A DNA stretch of 64,000 nucleotides from assembly GCA_050700055.1 (NCBI GenBank), contig JBOHGE010000029.1:8362-72361 (forward strand). The letters are read 5' to 3'. The position numbers and the translations under genes were made by a program. The DNA comes from GCA-003244245 sp050700055 (GTDB taxonomy: Bacteria > Actinomycetota > Actinomycetes > Mycobacteriales > Pseudonocardiaceae). This document shows, in pieces, positions 1 through 8,874 of the stretch (position 1 is the first letter of the stretch; every line of letters begins with the position of its first letter). The notes below the pieces were generated by a model. The model saw only the letters and a program-made list of their open reading frames with translations. It made no database searches and was not told the DNA's origin.

Positions 1-751
1 CGGCGGTCTCCACCAACGCTCTGGTCAGACCGGCAAGGAGAACTGCGTCGTCGACGTGCTGGCAGACATCGGCCACGCGTACCTCGAGGGTCGGGTGGCG
101 ATGGGACAGCCGGGCATCAAAGTAAATCATTCCAGCATCGAGGATCGCACCCGATTTAACCATTTCCTGGACCGTGGTGCGATAGGCGGCGGCGGAGCCG
201 AACAGCTCCGTTGGTCCAGCAGAGGGCCACCGGTTCCACACCTGCGACCGGAAGCTGACATAGCCGGTGTCCGCGCCTTGCCAAAACGGCGAGTTACCAC
301 TGAGCGCCAGCAGCGTCGGCAACCACCCTCGGATGCGATCCAACACCGCTACGCCCTCTTCGTCAGAGTCGATCTCCACATGAATGTGACACCCGCAGGT
401 GAGTTGTTGCTCCACCGTCGCACCGAACATGTCCATGATGTCGCGGTATCGCGAGCTGAGTGTGATGTCGGGAGCCACCGGCAACGGCGAGGTCCCCAGA
501 GCTGCCACCTGAGCACCGCTGGCCTGGGCCGCTTGAGCAGCGATCCGTCGCCACCGCCGCAACTCCGACCTCACCTCATCCAACGATGTGCACGGCGTGG
601 TGTTCGTCTCGATCTGCTGACGGGTAAGCTCTGCTGCCAGCCCGTGAGCTGCGCCATCGTGCAGGACCGCGCCGGCGAGGGCGAGCGCATGACCCCCATT
701 CGGGTCAACCAGCAGTAGCTCTTCTTCCACACCGACGCTACGAAGCCTCAT
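1..751 (-). CDS. Carboxylate-amine ligase, GCS2/YbdK family (3' end outside window)
   Basis: The reading frame is open from an ATG at 751 to the left edge, so only about 250 N-terminal residues are visible. The N-terminus GVEEELLLVDP is the hallmark of the YbdK/GCS2 branch of glutamate-cysteine-ligase-like enzymes. A CGCHIHVEI stretch near residue 120 is the conserved His-rich active-site strand, and a LEVRVADV stretch follows near residue 228. The family couples glutamate to an amine with ATP; some actinobacterial members (EgtA type) make gamma-glutamylcysteine for ergothioneine, but no egt neighbours are visible. A GGTGGGA ribosome-binding sequence lies just before the ATG. The family is clear; the substrate is not. 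Confidence 0.85.
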   Translation of the reverse strand, partial: MRLRSVGVEEELLLVDPNGGHALALAGAVLHDGAAHGLAAELTRQQIETNTTPCTSLDEVRSELRRWRRIAAQAAQASGAQVAALGTSPLPVAPDITLSSRYRDIMDMFGATVEQQLTCGCHIHVEIDSDEEGVAVLDRIRGWLPTLLALSGNSPFWQGADTGYVSFRSQVWNRWPSAGPTELFGSAAAYRTTVQEMVKSGAILDAGMIYFDARLSHRHPTLEVRVADVCQHVDDAVLLAGLTRALVETA

Positions 752-795
752 ATCAATCCCACCACGGGAAAAGTCACGTCACGCCGCAGCTTACT

Positions 796-1134
796 TTATT
801 CCACAGGACCGAAAACGATGTCTCGCACGTTTTTGGCTCCGGTGGTCGCCTTGCCCTCAGCTGCCAGTTTAGACCTCCAAGCCGCCCGGAGATCATTGCT
901 CACCGCGGCCGACTGGGATAGCGGCGAGTCCGGATCCAGCCCCTGAAAACCGCAGTTCACCTCCACGTTCATGCAATGCTGATCAGTACACTCCCTGATA
1001 TCCGTTGCCGTGTGCTCTGCTTCGCTCCACCGAGTCCAGCCGCCGAAGCCGCCGCGCATTGCGAGCGTTCCTTCATCCGGCGCACCACCCCTGGGCTTCG
1101 GTGCTTCCGATGTTTTCGCGGGCTCTTGGCTCAT
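796..1134 (-). CDS. Small hypothetical protein, 112 residues
   Basis: I do not recognise this protein. It has a hydrophilic, Pro/Lys-rich N-terminus (MSQEPAKTSEAPKPRGGAP), a Gly/Trp patch (GGFGGWTRW), three closely spaced cysteines in the middle, and no membrane segment. The frame extends upstream to 1185, but the internal ATG at 1134 gives a more natural start. It follows no obvious operon partner. Codon use matches the surroundings, which favours a real gene, but evidence is limited to that. Confidence 0.4.
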   Translation of the reverse strand: MSQEPAKTSEAPKPRGGAPDEGTLAMRGGFGGWTRWSEAEHTATDIRECTDQHCMNVEVNCGFQGLDPDSPLSQSAAVSNDLRAAWRSKLAAEGKATTGAKNVRDIVFGPVE

Positions 1135-1283
1135 AGCGAGCAGTCTATCTGCTCGGCCACGGGTCCGCAGCGCGTAAACGCTCATGATCGACTGACGGGG
1201 GCCAGGTTTCTCGATGGCCTGACCTGACCGAGATCTGCCCTGATCCGGGTAGCCGGCCCAGCGATCGGGAGTAAAGTCACTCC

Positions 1284-1847
1284 ATGGTGGAACTGTTGCG
1301 GACCGACCGGCTGCTGGTACGGGACTGGTCGGTGGGCGATGCCGAGGCAGCGCTGAAGATCTATGGCCACGACGATGTCAGCCGGTGGCTCTATGAGCTG
1401 GAACGCATTCCCGATGCCGCCACGATGCGCAGGGTCTTGCAGGGCTGGACCGCCGAGCAGGGCGACATGACGCCCGGGACCGGACGGTGGGCTCTGGTCG
1501 CGCACGAGGGAGGTGCGCTCGTCGGCGGCATCACCCTGCTGCCGATGCCGGTACCCGAGGCGGACGTCGAGATCGCCTACCAGCTCGCACCGGACTACTG
1601 GGGCCGGGGATACCTCACCGAGGTCGCCCGGGCGCTGGCCCGCTGGGCCTTCCGGCATTCGCTGGTCGAGCTGTTCGCCCTGGTCGCCCCGGACAACACC
1701 CGGGCGGCGGCCACCGCGCGGCGGATCGGGATGGAATGGGTGGGCGAGACCGGCAAGTATCACCGCCGGCAGCTGCAGGTGTTCCGGCTGCGACCCGACG
1801 ACCTCGTCCGCAGCGGCGACCTACCGCAACCGGCGAGTCAGAAGTAG
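1284..1847 (+). CDS. GNAT-family N-acetyltransferase (RimJ/RimL type)
   Basis: This 187-residue protein opens with the TDRLLVRDW strand typical of the Acetyltransf_3 group. It carries the acetyl-CoA pyrophosphate loop around residues 103-114 (PDYWGRGYLTEV) and the alpha4 motif NTRAAATARRIGM at 138-150. Such enzymes move an acetyl group from acetyl-CoA to protein N-termini, antibiotics or other amines; the acceptor cannot be read here. Its 3' end overlaps the convergent MaoC gene by 10 bases. The long antisense frame across it is a GC-rich shadow. Confidence 0.85.
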   Translation: MVELLRTDRLLVRDWSVGDAEAALKIYGHDDVSRWLYELERIPDAATMRRVLQGWTAEQGDMTPGTGRWALVAHEGGALVGGITLLPMPVPEADVEIAYQLAPDYWGRGYLTEVARALARWAFRHSLVELFALVAPDNTRAAATARRIGMEWVGETGKYHRRQLQVFRLRPDDLVRSGDLPQPASQK

Positions 1848-2290
1848 ACCCGGATGACCCAGTCCGCCACGCAACCCGGCTTCGGCTCGCCCTCGATCTG
1901 CAGTGTGGCCCGCAGCACGAGCTGCAGACCACCGCTGGCCTCAGTGGCCTCGGCGAGCACGACCTCGGCCCGCACCGAGGAACCGACCGGCACGGGCGCC
2001 GGGAAGCGCACCTTGTTCAGCCCGTAGTTGATGACCATTGTGGCGTCCTCGACCCGGTAGGTCTGGTCGATCAGATGCGGCAACAGCGAAAGGCTGAGAA
2101 AGCCGTGCGCGATGGTGGTACCGAACGGGCCAGCTGCGGCGCGTTGCGGATCGACATGGATCCACTGGTGGTCTTCGGTGATGTCAGCGAAGGCATTGAC
2201 GCGCTGCTGGTCGATGGTTGTCCACTCACTCACCCCCAATTGCGCACCAGCCGCAGTCCGTAACTCGCCGGCCCCGGTGAACACCTTCAT
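1838..2290 (-). CDS. MaoC-like (R)-specific enoyl-CoA hydratase
   Basis: The 150-residue single hot-dog protein has the hydratase-2 signature around residues 37-63: Asp40 and His45 in TEDHQWIH, followed by a Gly/Ala-rich helix ending IAHGF. Enzymes of this type hydrate trans-2-enoyl-CoA to (R)-3-hydroxyacyl-CoA, in fatty-acid or polyhydroxyalkanoate metabolism. The ATG at 2290 overlaps the stop of the upstream phosphatase gene by four bases, so the two are translationally coupled. Confidence 0.85.
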   Translation of the reverse strand: MKVFTGAGELRTAAGAQLGVSEWTTIDQQRVNAFADITEDHQWIHVDPQRAAAGPFGTTIAHGFLSLSLLPHLIDQTYRVEDATMVINYGLNKVRFPAPVPVGSSVRAEVVLAEATEASGGLQLVLRATLQIEGEPKPGCVADWVIRVYF

Positions 2291-3921
2291 CGCCGATCAC
2301 CCCTTTTGTCGTCGGTCCCGTGCCCGGCCAGCTCGACCCGAGATACCGGTCTCAGCCGGCCACTGGGCCCGCTCTGATCAATGACGACCGCGGCGTTGCG
2401 ATCCGAGAACACCAGGGTGGCCACCGCGTTACCGAAGAGGGGACCACTGAGCAGCCGCCAGGATAATGTCGGCTCAGGCACCCCGTACCGGCGCACCATG
2501 CGGCGAACCAGCGCAGCCAGCGGGCCGAACCAGGCGGCTCGCATCAGTACTGCGAAATGCCACGGGACGTGGTGATGCACCGGCGAGCACACCAGCTGGT
2601 AGACGCGTGAGCCGGTCACGTCGGCGCGGGCCACGTAACTGTGATGCACATCACCGGACAGCACACTGATCGTGGCAGGCGCATACGGATCGGCCGCGAC
2701 CCGCCGCAGCAACGCACCGAGCCGGTCGAAGGAATCCCGAAACGCCGCCCAGTGCTCGAGGTCGACGGCTTGGCGGAGGCGTTCAGCCAAGGCGCTGCCC
2801 CGGGCACAGAACGCCTCGTTGGCCGACTGCACGTCGTGGATCGCCGGCGCCAGCAGCCAGGGCAGTGAGCTGCCGATCAGCACATGCCCGGCATCGTGGG
2901 CGTCCTGGCTGACGGCACTGTCCACCCAGGAGAACTCCGCGTCGTCAAGCATCGTGCGCCGGCCTTCCGTCAGGATGCGCCCGCACCGGGTGTCCAGCAC
3001 CACCAGCCGCACCCCGTCGATGTCCCAGCGAAAGCTCCACCGGATCGCCGAGGGATCGGCGTCGGCGGCGTCGGCCATCTTCTGCAACACCGGCCACGCG
3101 TCGGTGCCGGCGCCCTGGACAGCGCACCAGGTCGGGTCGCACTGGCGCTGCTTCGGGGGCAGGTTGCCGATGTGTTGGTAGACCCAGTACGAGGCGAGCG
3201 CCCCCCGGATGCGCTCGGGCCACCACGGGTAGGCGGTCACCCGGTCACGCCACGCTGATGAGGTGTTCCAATCGTCCCGCACGTCGTGGTCATCGAAGAT
3301 CATCGCGGTGGGCACCGTGGACATCAGCCACCGGATCCCGACATCGGACCAGCTGTCCCGGTACAGCCGGGCGTACTCGACGAAGTTTGTGACCTCGTAC
3401 TTCGGGGGGACGGTGGTGTCCCGGCGAGAGTCCAGCCAGCGCCGGGTCTGCGGGGTCGGGTCGTCGGCATAGACCTGGTCGCCCAGCAGCAGTAGCGCGT
3501 CGGGCCAGTCCTCGGGTGCCATGGTGACCATCCGGTCGGCCTGGGCGTCCAGCGCGTCGACGCCCTCGGCGGCTGCCGTGACCGGATCCTCGGGCTTGGC
3601 GCGGCGGCACGATCCGAAGACCACCCGTACCGGACCACTGCCACCCCGGGTGCGGATCCGGCTGTCCGGCCACGGCCAGCGCGGTCGGGGCCAGACGAGC
3701 TCCCCGTTGAGGTGCACCTGGTACGTCGCGGCCGAGCCCGGTGCCAACCCGCTGATCTCCACCAGCGCGTAGTGATGACCGCACACGGTGAACGTCGAGG
3801 CCCGGCAGCCCAGCACCATCACCTCGGCCGGACGGTCGGTTTGCACCCACACCGCCGCGGTCGTCGCACCCACATGGCGCAACACCGGACCGAGCAGCAA
3901 CCGGGCGGACGGGTTGGTCAC
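2287..3921 (-). CDS. PhoD-like metallophosphatase
   Basis: This 544-residue protein starts with a beta-rich domain of about 95 residues. The metallophosphatase core follows: VVFGSCRR near 98, the metal ligands LLLLGDQVYADD near 145, FDDHDVRDDWN near 210 and LSGDVHHSYVA near 420. Typical secreted PhoD enzymes carry a Tat signal; none is obvious here, suggesting a cytoplasmic or unconventionally exported variant. PhoD-fold enzymes cleave phosphomonoesters or diesters using Ca/Fe. It is coupled to the downstream MaoC gene and divergent from the MFS exporter, with about 40 bases between them for both promoters. Confidence 0.85.
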   Translation of the reverse strand: MTNPSARLLLGPVLRHVGATTAAVWVQTDRPAEVMVLGCRASTFTVCGHHYALVEISGLAPGSAATYQVHLNGELVWPRPRWPWPDSRIRTRGGSGPVRVVFGSCRRAKPEDPVTAAAEGVDALDAQADRMVTMAPEDWPDALLLLGDQVYADDPTPQTRRWLDSRRDTTVPPKYEVTNFVEYARLYRDSWSDVGIRWLMSTVPTAMIFDDHDVRDDWNTSSAWRDRVTAYPWWPERIRGALASYWVYQHIGNLPPKQRQCDPTWCAVQGAGTDAWPVLQKMADAADADPSAIRWSFRWDIDGVRLVVLDTRCGRILTEGRRTMLDDAEFSWVDSAVSQDAHDAGHVLIGSSLPWLLAPAIHDVQSANEAFCARGSALAERLRQAVDLEHWAAFRDSFDRLGALLRRVAADPYAPATISVLSGDVHHSYVARADVTGSRVYQLVCSPVHHHVPWHFAVLMRAAWFGPLAALVRRMVRRYGVPEPTLSWRLLSGPLFGNAVATLVFSDRNAAVVIDQSGPSGRLRPVSRVELAGHGTDDKRGDRR

Positions 3922-3967
3922 CAGTCCTGCCTACCGCAGCCGGCGCGGTTGCGCGAGAATGGGTGCA

Positions 3968-5476
3968 ATGGTGACGAATCCTCCCTTGACGGGGGCGAGG
4001 ATGGGCACCCCTGCCGGTCGGTGGGTGCTGCTGGCGACCATCGCCGGATCGGGCATGGCAATGCTCGATGCAACAGTGGTGAACATTGCCCTGCCCTCGA
4101 TCGGTCGCGACCTCGGGGCCGGTTTCGGGACACTGCAATGGATCATCAATGCCTACACCCTCACCCTGGCCGCGCTGATCCTGCTGGCCGGGGCGCTCGG
4201 GGACCACTTCGGCCGGCGCCGGGTGTTCGTGATCGGGGTGGTCTGGTTCGCCGTCGCGTCGCTGCTGTGCGGGCTGGCCCCCACCGCGGAGGTCCTGGTG
4301 GTCGCCCGCGCCCTGCAAGGCATCGGCGGGGCCCTGCTCATCCCAGGCAGCCTGGCGATCATCTCCTCGGCGTTCGCGGCCACCGACCGGGCCAGGGCCG
4401 TGGGCGCCTGGTCCGGGCTGGGCGGGGTAGCCGCCGCCATCGGGCCGTTCGCCGGCGGTTGGTTGGTGGCGCTGGACTGGCGGGCGGTGTTCCTGGTGAA
4501 CCTGCCGGTGGCGGTACTCATCGTGGTGGTCACGCTGCGGCACGTGCCGGAGAGCTTGGACACCGGCAGTCCACCCGGCCTGGACGTGGCCGGTGCGGCG
4601 CTGACCGCCGCCGGGCTGGCCGGGGTGACCTATGCGCTGACCAGCCTCAATGGGGGTCTCGGTGGGCTCGCCGCCGGGGCGGCAGGGCTGGCGGCGCTGG
4701 TGGCGTTCGTGCTCGTCGAGCGCCGCTCACCGCACCCCCTGGTGCCGCTGGGACTGTTCATCGACCGCAGCTTCAGCGTGGCCAACGCGGTCACGTTCCT
4801 GGTTTACGCCGGGCTCGGGGTGTTCTTCTTCCTCTTGCTGCTGCAGCTGCAGATCGTCGCCGGGTTCACCCCCTTGGCCGCGGGCACCGCACTGCTACCG
4901 GTCACCGTGCTGATGTTGCTGCTGTCCTCCCGGGCCGGCGCGCTCGCCGAGCGGATCGGCCCCCGGCTGCCCATGACCGCCGGCCCCCTGCTGGCCGCCA
5001 CCGGTTTCCTGCTGACCTTGCGGATCGGGCGCGGGGCGTCCTACCTGGCAGACGTCCTGCCGGCGGTGACGGTGCTGGGGCTGGGGCTGTCGCTCACCGT
5101 GGCCCCGCTCACCGCCACCGTGCTGGGCTCCGCAGCAGCGCGCTACGCCGGGACGGCGTCGGGCGTGAACAACGCCATCGCCCGGTCCGGGAACCTGCTG
5201 GCCGTCGCGGTCATCCCGGTCGCGGCCGGTCTGGGCGGCGCCGGCTACGCCGATCCACTATCCTTCGACCCGGGCTTTCGCACCGCGATGCTGATCAGTG
5301 CCGCCCTGCTCGCCGTGGGGGCGCTGCTGACGTTGACGCTGCTGCGCGAGCCACACCGCTGGTCCGTTACCGGGCTGGCTCCGCAGCCGGCTGAGCGGAT
5401 CGCCCTGCAACGGTGCACCCATTGCGGCGTGACCGGCCCCCAACTACACCCTCACCCGGGTCGTGAGTGGCATTGA
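3968..5476 (+). CDS. DHA2-type MFS drug transporter (14 TM)
   Basis: The roughly 500-residue membrane protein has the N-terminal helix motif GMAMLDATVVNIALPSIGRD, typical of the DHA2/EmrB-QacA drug:H+ antiporters. MFS motif A (GDHFGRRR) lies near residue 77 and an RALQGIGGALLIPGSLAI helix follows. About 14 hydrophobic segments can be counted. The frame is open upstream to 3788, but homology begins at 3968; an ATG at 3959 is equally possible. The C-terminal tail is hydrophilic with two cysteines (RCTHCG). The stop codon lies inside a dispersed palindrome shared with the convergent gene. Confidence 0.9.
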   Translation: MVTNPPLTGARMGTPAGRWVLLATIAGSGMAMLDATVVNIALPSIGRDLGAGFGTLQWIINAYTLTLAALILLAGALGDHFGRRRVFVIGVVWFAVASLLCGLAPTAEVLVVARALQGIGGALLIPGSLAIISSAFAATDRARAVGAWSGLGGVAAAIGPFAGGWLVALDWRAVFLVNLPVAVLIVVVTLRHVPESLDTGSPPGLDVAGAALTAAGLAGVTYALTSLNGGLGGLAAGAAGLAALVAFVLVERRSPHPLVPLGLFIDRSFSVANAVTFLVYAGLGVFFFLLLLQLQIVAGFTPLAAGTALLPVTVLMLLLSSRAGALAERIGPRLPMTAGPLLAATGFLLTLRIGRGASYLADVLPAVTVLGLGLSLTVAPLTATVLGSAAARYAGTASGVNNAIARSGNLLAVAVIPVAAGLGGAGYADPLSFDPGFRTAMLISAALLAVGALLTLTLLREPHRWSVTGLAPQPAERIALQRCTHCGVTGPQLHPHPGREWH

Positions 5477-5504
5477 GTGCTGTAACACTGTTTCGCACTC
5501 ACGA
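5461..5504. terminator. Dispersed palindrome A, copy 1
   Basis: TCGTGAGTG at 5461-5469 pairs with CACTCACGA at 5496-5504, and an inner GAGTGC...GCACTC can also pair. The stop codons of both convergent genes (TGA ending at 5476, and its counterpart at 5499-5501) lie inside the element. It probably acts as a bidirectional terminator. A near-identical copy is at 18448-18493. Confidence 0.7.
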
Positions 5505-5618
5505 GTCGCGGCGACGGTCGCGTGCGATGATCACCACCATCATCAAGGTGATCACCAGCATGGGCACGAGGAACGGCACTGCGGCGATGACCGAGTGGTG
5601 CGCCGACACGGTGCTCAC
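5499..5618 (-). CDS. 39-residue membrane microprotein
   Basis: A GTG at 5618 overlaps the TGA of the upstream 620-residue membrane protein by four bases (GTGA). It encodes a 39-residue peptide with one transmembrane helix (AAVPFLVPMLVITLMMVVII) and a positively charged end (ARDRRRDS). The tight coupling, helix and positive-inside tail suggest a small subunit or stabiliser of the large protein. No named family is recognised. Confidence 0.6.
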   Translation of the reverse strand: MSTVSAHHSVIAAVPFLVPMLVITLMMVVIIARDRRRDS

Positions 5619-7459
5619 ACCAGCTGCCCCACCGTGCTGGTGTGCACCGGAGTGGGCGTGGCCCGGGATGCCCGAGACACCCCCCAGCCCAGCCCCAGCA
5701 CCAGGATCAGCGCGCATACCAGCACGACTGCCGACGCAGTGCCCCACAACGAGTCGGGCACCCCTTCCTTGAGCTCCCGCTGCATGATCTGCTTCTCATC
5801 GACCGCATCCCGGGTGACCCTGCCGAGCGCGGGTATCTCCGGCTCGCCCAGCACCTCGTCCGCGGGCAGGTAGATCGGCACGGCCGCGAGAGCGCGACCA
5901 TCATGCAACCGCACGAGTGCCTTCCAGTCACCCGACAACGGCATCGGCTTGGCGGTCCGGTAACTGCCGTCCCCGACCGCCACCAGCCGGTCGACGTACA
6001 GCCCGCCGCCCTGCCAGGAGGTGATCGTCAGCCAGGACGGCTGATCGGCAAGCGGTGCGATCCGGACGACGGCCTGTGCGGTGCGCGCCGGGCCCGGGCC
6101 GGCGACGTCGGTGAGGGTGACCTCCGCGCGCACACCGTCCGGAACGATGCTCGTCAGCCCGTTGGCGACGGCAACCATCAGCGTGGCGACGACGCCGAGG
6201 AACAGCGGCCGGGCGACGGCGGGCCGGGGCAGCGTGCCCTGCAGGCCCAGCGCCAGCAACGCCCCGGCGACCCCGCCGGCGATCCCACCGGTCACCGCCA
6301 TCACGGTGCCCTCGACGAGAATGTCGGGGGTCCACGGCAGCCGGTAGGCCAGCTGCGTCCAGGCATACTCGGCAGCGAAGCCCCCGGTCCCGATGAGCAG
6401 GCCGCTGAGGGCACCGAACAGCAACGCTCGGCGGGCCGGCAGCAGCGTGCGGCGGGCCAGCAACGCCGCAAGCTCCACGCACAGCGCCTCTGCCAGGTAC
6501 ATCGGGACAGTGGGGAACGGCTCCTGGAGGAACGGCCCGACGATCAGCGCGACCCCGCCGCGCACGAAGACGTAGAAGCCGACGGCGAACAGCGCGCCGC
6601 CCCGACCCATCCACAACCGCGCGGCGACCAGGGCACATGCGGCGGCCATCGCGATGAGCAACGGCTGGTGCACCATGCGGTACTGCGGTACCCCGAAGTC
6701 CCACTCGGCCTGGAACACCGACAGCCCGGCGAGCAGCCCTCCCATGATCATACCGCGACGGACGAACAGACCCAGCGGCGTGACGTCTGCGTAGCCGTGC
6801 GCCAACCGACCTTCCCACTCCAGCACTGCCAAGCCGATCAAGGACAGCCCGCCGCCACCGATCATCATCAGGTGGGTGGGGCCCCACAGGGTCACGTCCT
6901 GACCGAACAGCCGGTGCCAGACATCATCGAACGGGAAGCCCAACAGCCCGAAGATCCCCGCGCCGGTCAGCAGCACCCCACCGACCGGCGCGTACCAGTC
7001 GCGGGTGATCCGTACCGCAACCGGGCCCGGGCGCTGTTCCACCGGTAGCACCATGGCCAGCACACCGGAGGCGAAGACGCCGAACAACCCGAACATGATG
7101 AAGTAGTGCGCGGGGTTGGCCAGCGGGCCGGTGTCCCGGCCGTCGGCGATGTGCAACGAGATGTCCCAGTACATCCCGAGCAGGGCGGTGATCAGCGAGA
7201 ACAGTGCGAGTGTCGAGGGTAGCTCGACCCAGCCGGGCTGCCCCGCACTGAACGGCCAGCGCTCGGTCTCAGTGGCCAGCCGCCGCAGGATCGGGATCCG
7301 GCCGGTGCGGTGACCCCAGCCGAGCAGCAGCAGACCCGCGGTGAGCACGGCCGCCGCCGAGCTGGCGATGATGATCTGGCCCAGCGCGGCGCCGCCGGCG
7401 GGCCGCACCTCCTGGGCCGCTGCCAGCCCGGCGGTGACCAGCCACTGGATCGATGTCAT
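5615..7459 (-). CDS. Large polytopic membrane protein of unknown function
   Basis: About 614 residues (620 if the ATG at 7477 is used). There are at least ten hydrophobic helices up to residue 440, then a soluble beta-rich segment of about 120 residues ending in a final helix near the C-terminus. Several His-containing loops (YWDISLHIADGRDTG, PAHYFIMFG, GPTHLMMIGGGG, EWDFGVPQYRMVHQP) could bind a metal or heme. It lies downstream of a MerR gene and upstream of a coupled microprotein. I do not assign a function; metal or heme handling is a guess from the histidines and the MerR neighbour. Confidence 0.65.
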   Translation of the reverse strand: MTSIQWLVTAGLAAAQEVRPAGGAALGQIIIASSAAAVLTAGLLLLGWGHRTGRIPILRRLATETERWPFSAGQPGWVELPSTLALFSLITALLGMYWDISLHIADGRDTGPLANPAHYFIMFGLFGVFASGVLAMVLPVEQRPGPVAVRITRDWYAPVGGVLLTGAGIFGLLGFPFDDVWHRLFGQDVTLWGPTHLMMIGGGGLSLIGLAVLEWEGRLAHGYADVTPLGLFVRRGMIMGGLLAGLSVFQAEWDFGVPQYRMVHQPLLIAMAAACALVAARLWMGRGGALFAVGFYVFVRGGVALIVGPFLQEPFPTVPMYLAEALCVELAALLARRTLLPARRALLFGALSGLLIGTGGFAAEYAWTQLAYRLPWTPDILVEGTVMAVTGGIAGGVAGALLALGLQGTLPRPAVARPLFLGVVATLMVAVANGLTSIVPDGVRAEVTLTDVAGPGPARTAQAVVRIAPLADQPSWLTITSWQGGGLYVDRLVAVGDGSYRTAKPMPLSGDWKALVRLHDGRALAAVPIYLPADEVLGEPEIPALGRVTRDAVDEKQIMQRELKEGVPDSLWGTASAVVLVCALILVLGLGWGVSRASRATPTPVHTSTVGQLV

Positions 7460-7489
7460 GGTGCTATGGAACACCATCTGATGCTACGT

Positions 7490-7509
7490 TGTCACGTATT
7501 CATGTGACA
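7490..7509. promoter_or_regulatory. Palindromic operator candidate TGTCAC-N8-GTGACA
   Basis: A perfect 6-base inverted repeat with an 8-base centre lies between the stop of the MerR gene (7524) and the start of the large membrane protein gene. Its placement is that of a MerR-type operator within a promoter spacer for the membrane protein genes. Confidence 0.5.
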
Positions 7510-7523
7510 TTGAACGCCGTCAC

Positions 7524-8285
7524 TTATTCGCGGTCGCTCCGCTCGGCTCGCTCGGCCAGCCGCTCGCACTCCTCCTGGACGAATGCCTCGATCGCCTCGG
7601 GCATGGTGGAGCGCAAAGCCGCCAGCAGCGCCTGCGCGGCGACCGGCTGCAACGCCTCGACCACCCCGTGGACCTCGGACAGCTCGTCTTGCGGCATCCC
7701 ACGGGCCAGGTAGTCCCGCCACACGGTGTCCCGGAACAGACCGACGAACAGCTCGGAGATCACCCGAGCCTGCTTCAGCAGCTCAGGCCGCAGCGCCATC
7801 ACCGCATCGACCTGCATGCCCAGCCGCACCGCCTGAGCCCCAGCCCGCAACAGCGCCGGGTTGGCGATCCGCACCCGGTCGGGACCCAGCAATTCCAGTG
7901 TCCCCTCGGCATGCAGCCGGTCCAGCGTCGCGGGCTGCGGCTCGACTCCCAGCCATTCGGCGAGCTCGGCGTAGGACATCTCCAGCGGGTCCTCGGGCTG
8001 CCAGGGCGCGAGGATGCCCCGGTAGAAGGCGAGCGCCTGCTCAGCGGATCCGGCCGGGGTCTGCCGCACCACCGCCTCGATCGCGGCCAGCGAGAAACCC
8101 TGCTGCTGCAGCCCCGATATGAGCTGAAGCCGAGCCACGTGCTCGGTGCCGTAGTAGGCGGTCCGGCCGCGCAGCTGCGGCGGCGGCAGCAACCCACGGC
8201 TGGCATGCGAGCGGACATTACGTACCGTCATCCCGGCACGCGCCGCAAGCTGATCGACGGTCAGGCCGATATCGGGAGCAACCAC
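7524..8285 (-). CDS. MerR-family transcriptional regulator
   Basis: 253 residues starting at a GTG. The N-terminal winged HTH is clear: LTVDQLAARAGMTVRNVRSH, then SRGLLPPPQL and GRTAYYGTEHVARLQLI (residues 8-55). The region from about 90 on is helical with no cysteine pair of the metal-sensing kind, so the inducer is probably a small molecule. It precedes the large membrane protein gene on the same strand and probably controls it through the palindrome at 7490-7509. Confidence 0.85.
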   Translation of the reverse strand: MVAPDIGLTVDQLAARAGMTVRNVRSHASRGLLPPPQLRGRTAYYGTEHVARLQLISGLQQQGFSLAAIEAVVRQTPAGSAEQALAFYRGILAPWQPEDPLEMSYAELAEWLGVEPQPATLDRLHAEGTLELLGPDRVRIANPALLRAGAQAVRLGMQVDAVMALRPELLKQARVISELFVGLFRDTVWRDYLARGMPQDELSEVHGVVEALQPVAAQALLAALRSTMPEAIEAFVQEECERLAERAERSDRE

Positions 8286-8365
8286 CCCGCCAACATTACC
8301 GCTTCACATGTCCCACCAAACCCCGTAAAGATCACTCCCACCCGCGCCGGCGTGTCGCTGCCGTC

Positions 8366-8427
8366 GCGAACTCGACGCCAGCGACGTTTTCTGGGGCCTC
8401 AGGATGTCGCTGATGTCGAGTTCACGG
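8366..8427. terminator. Dispersed palindrome B, copy 1 (imperfect)
   Basis: The left arm reads GCGAACTCGACGCCAGCGAC and the right arm is its near complement ending GTCGAGTTCACGG. The element lies 3' of the ferredoxin gene and 5' of the MerR gene, both on the minus strand. A perfect copy with 24-base arms is at 53603-53664. Confidence 0.6.
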
Positions 8428-8439
8428 CGTACAGCGTGG

Positions 8440-8676
8440 TCAGCGGATCACGGTGATGGCTTGTACTGGGCACGACCGGGCACCCTCCTCGGCCTGGGTC
8501 TCCAGATCGGGTGCGATCTCGGGGTTGCGGATCAGGCAGTACCCGCCGTCGTCGAGGTCATAGACCTCCGGCGCGACCGCGTTGCACTGACCGTGGCCTT
8601 CGCAGATGTTCGGATCCACCTCGACGCGCATGGCGTCCTCCTCGGCTTGGGTCGGCGTGGTGGGAGCTTCGGCCAT
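8440..8676 (-). CDS. [3Fe-4S]-type ferredoxin
   Basis: A 78-residue acidic protein. The core starts MRVEVDPNICEGHGQC at residue 16 and has the pattern C-x5-C, a middle Cys in GYCLI and a final SCPVQAI. The CxxxxxC spacing instead of CxxCxxC is that of 3Fe-4S ferredoxins that feed electrons to cytochromes P450 in actinomycetes. A GAGGAGACC ribosome-binding site places the start at 8676. No P450 gene is adjacent. Confidence 0.9.
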   Translation of the reverse strand: MAEAPTTPTQAEEDAMRVEVDPNICEGHGQCNAVAPEVYDLDDGGYCLIRNPEIAPDLETQAEEGARSCPVQAITVIR

Positions 8677-8874
8677 TTTGGTCTCCTCAGCCCCGCTGCC
8701 CAGCTCTGGGGGGAGGACTGGCTCGGTGATGGGGTGACTACCCTATGAAAAGGTTAAGTCCACGTGCGAAGTCCGGTAGAACAGTGCTTTGAGGCGTGAC
8801 GGTGTTCGGGTCGGGTCGTTAAGTGCTACAGGTTCGTCCCCGGGGTGCTCGGGGGGCGGCGAGGAGGTGGGCAG

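Noticed and set aside
3290..4543. 417-residue minus-strand reading frame across the PhoD and MFS genes
   Set aside because: Arg/Gly/Pro-rich composition with no domain; it is antisense to the MFS gene and out of frame with PhoD. GC-rich shadow.
5642..7048. 468-residue plus-strand frame
   Set aside because: Antisense to the polytopic membrane protein; composition is Arg/Gln/His/Pro-rich without motifs.
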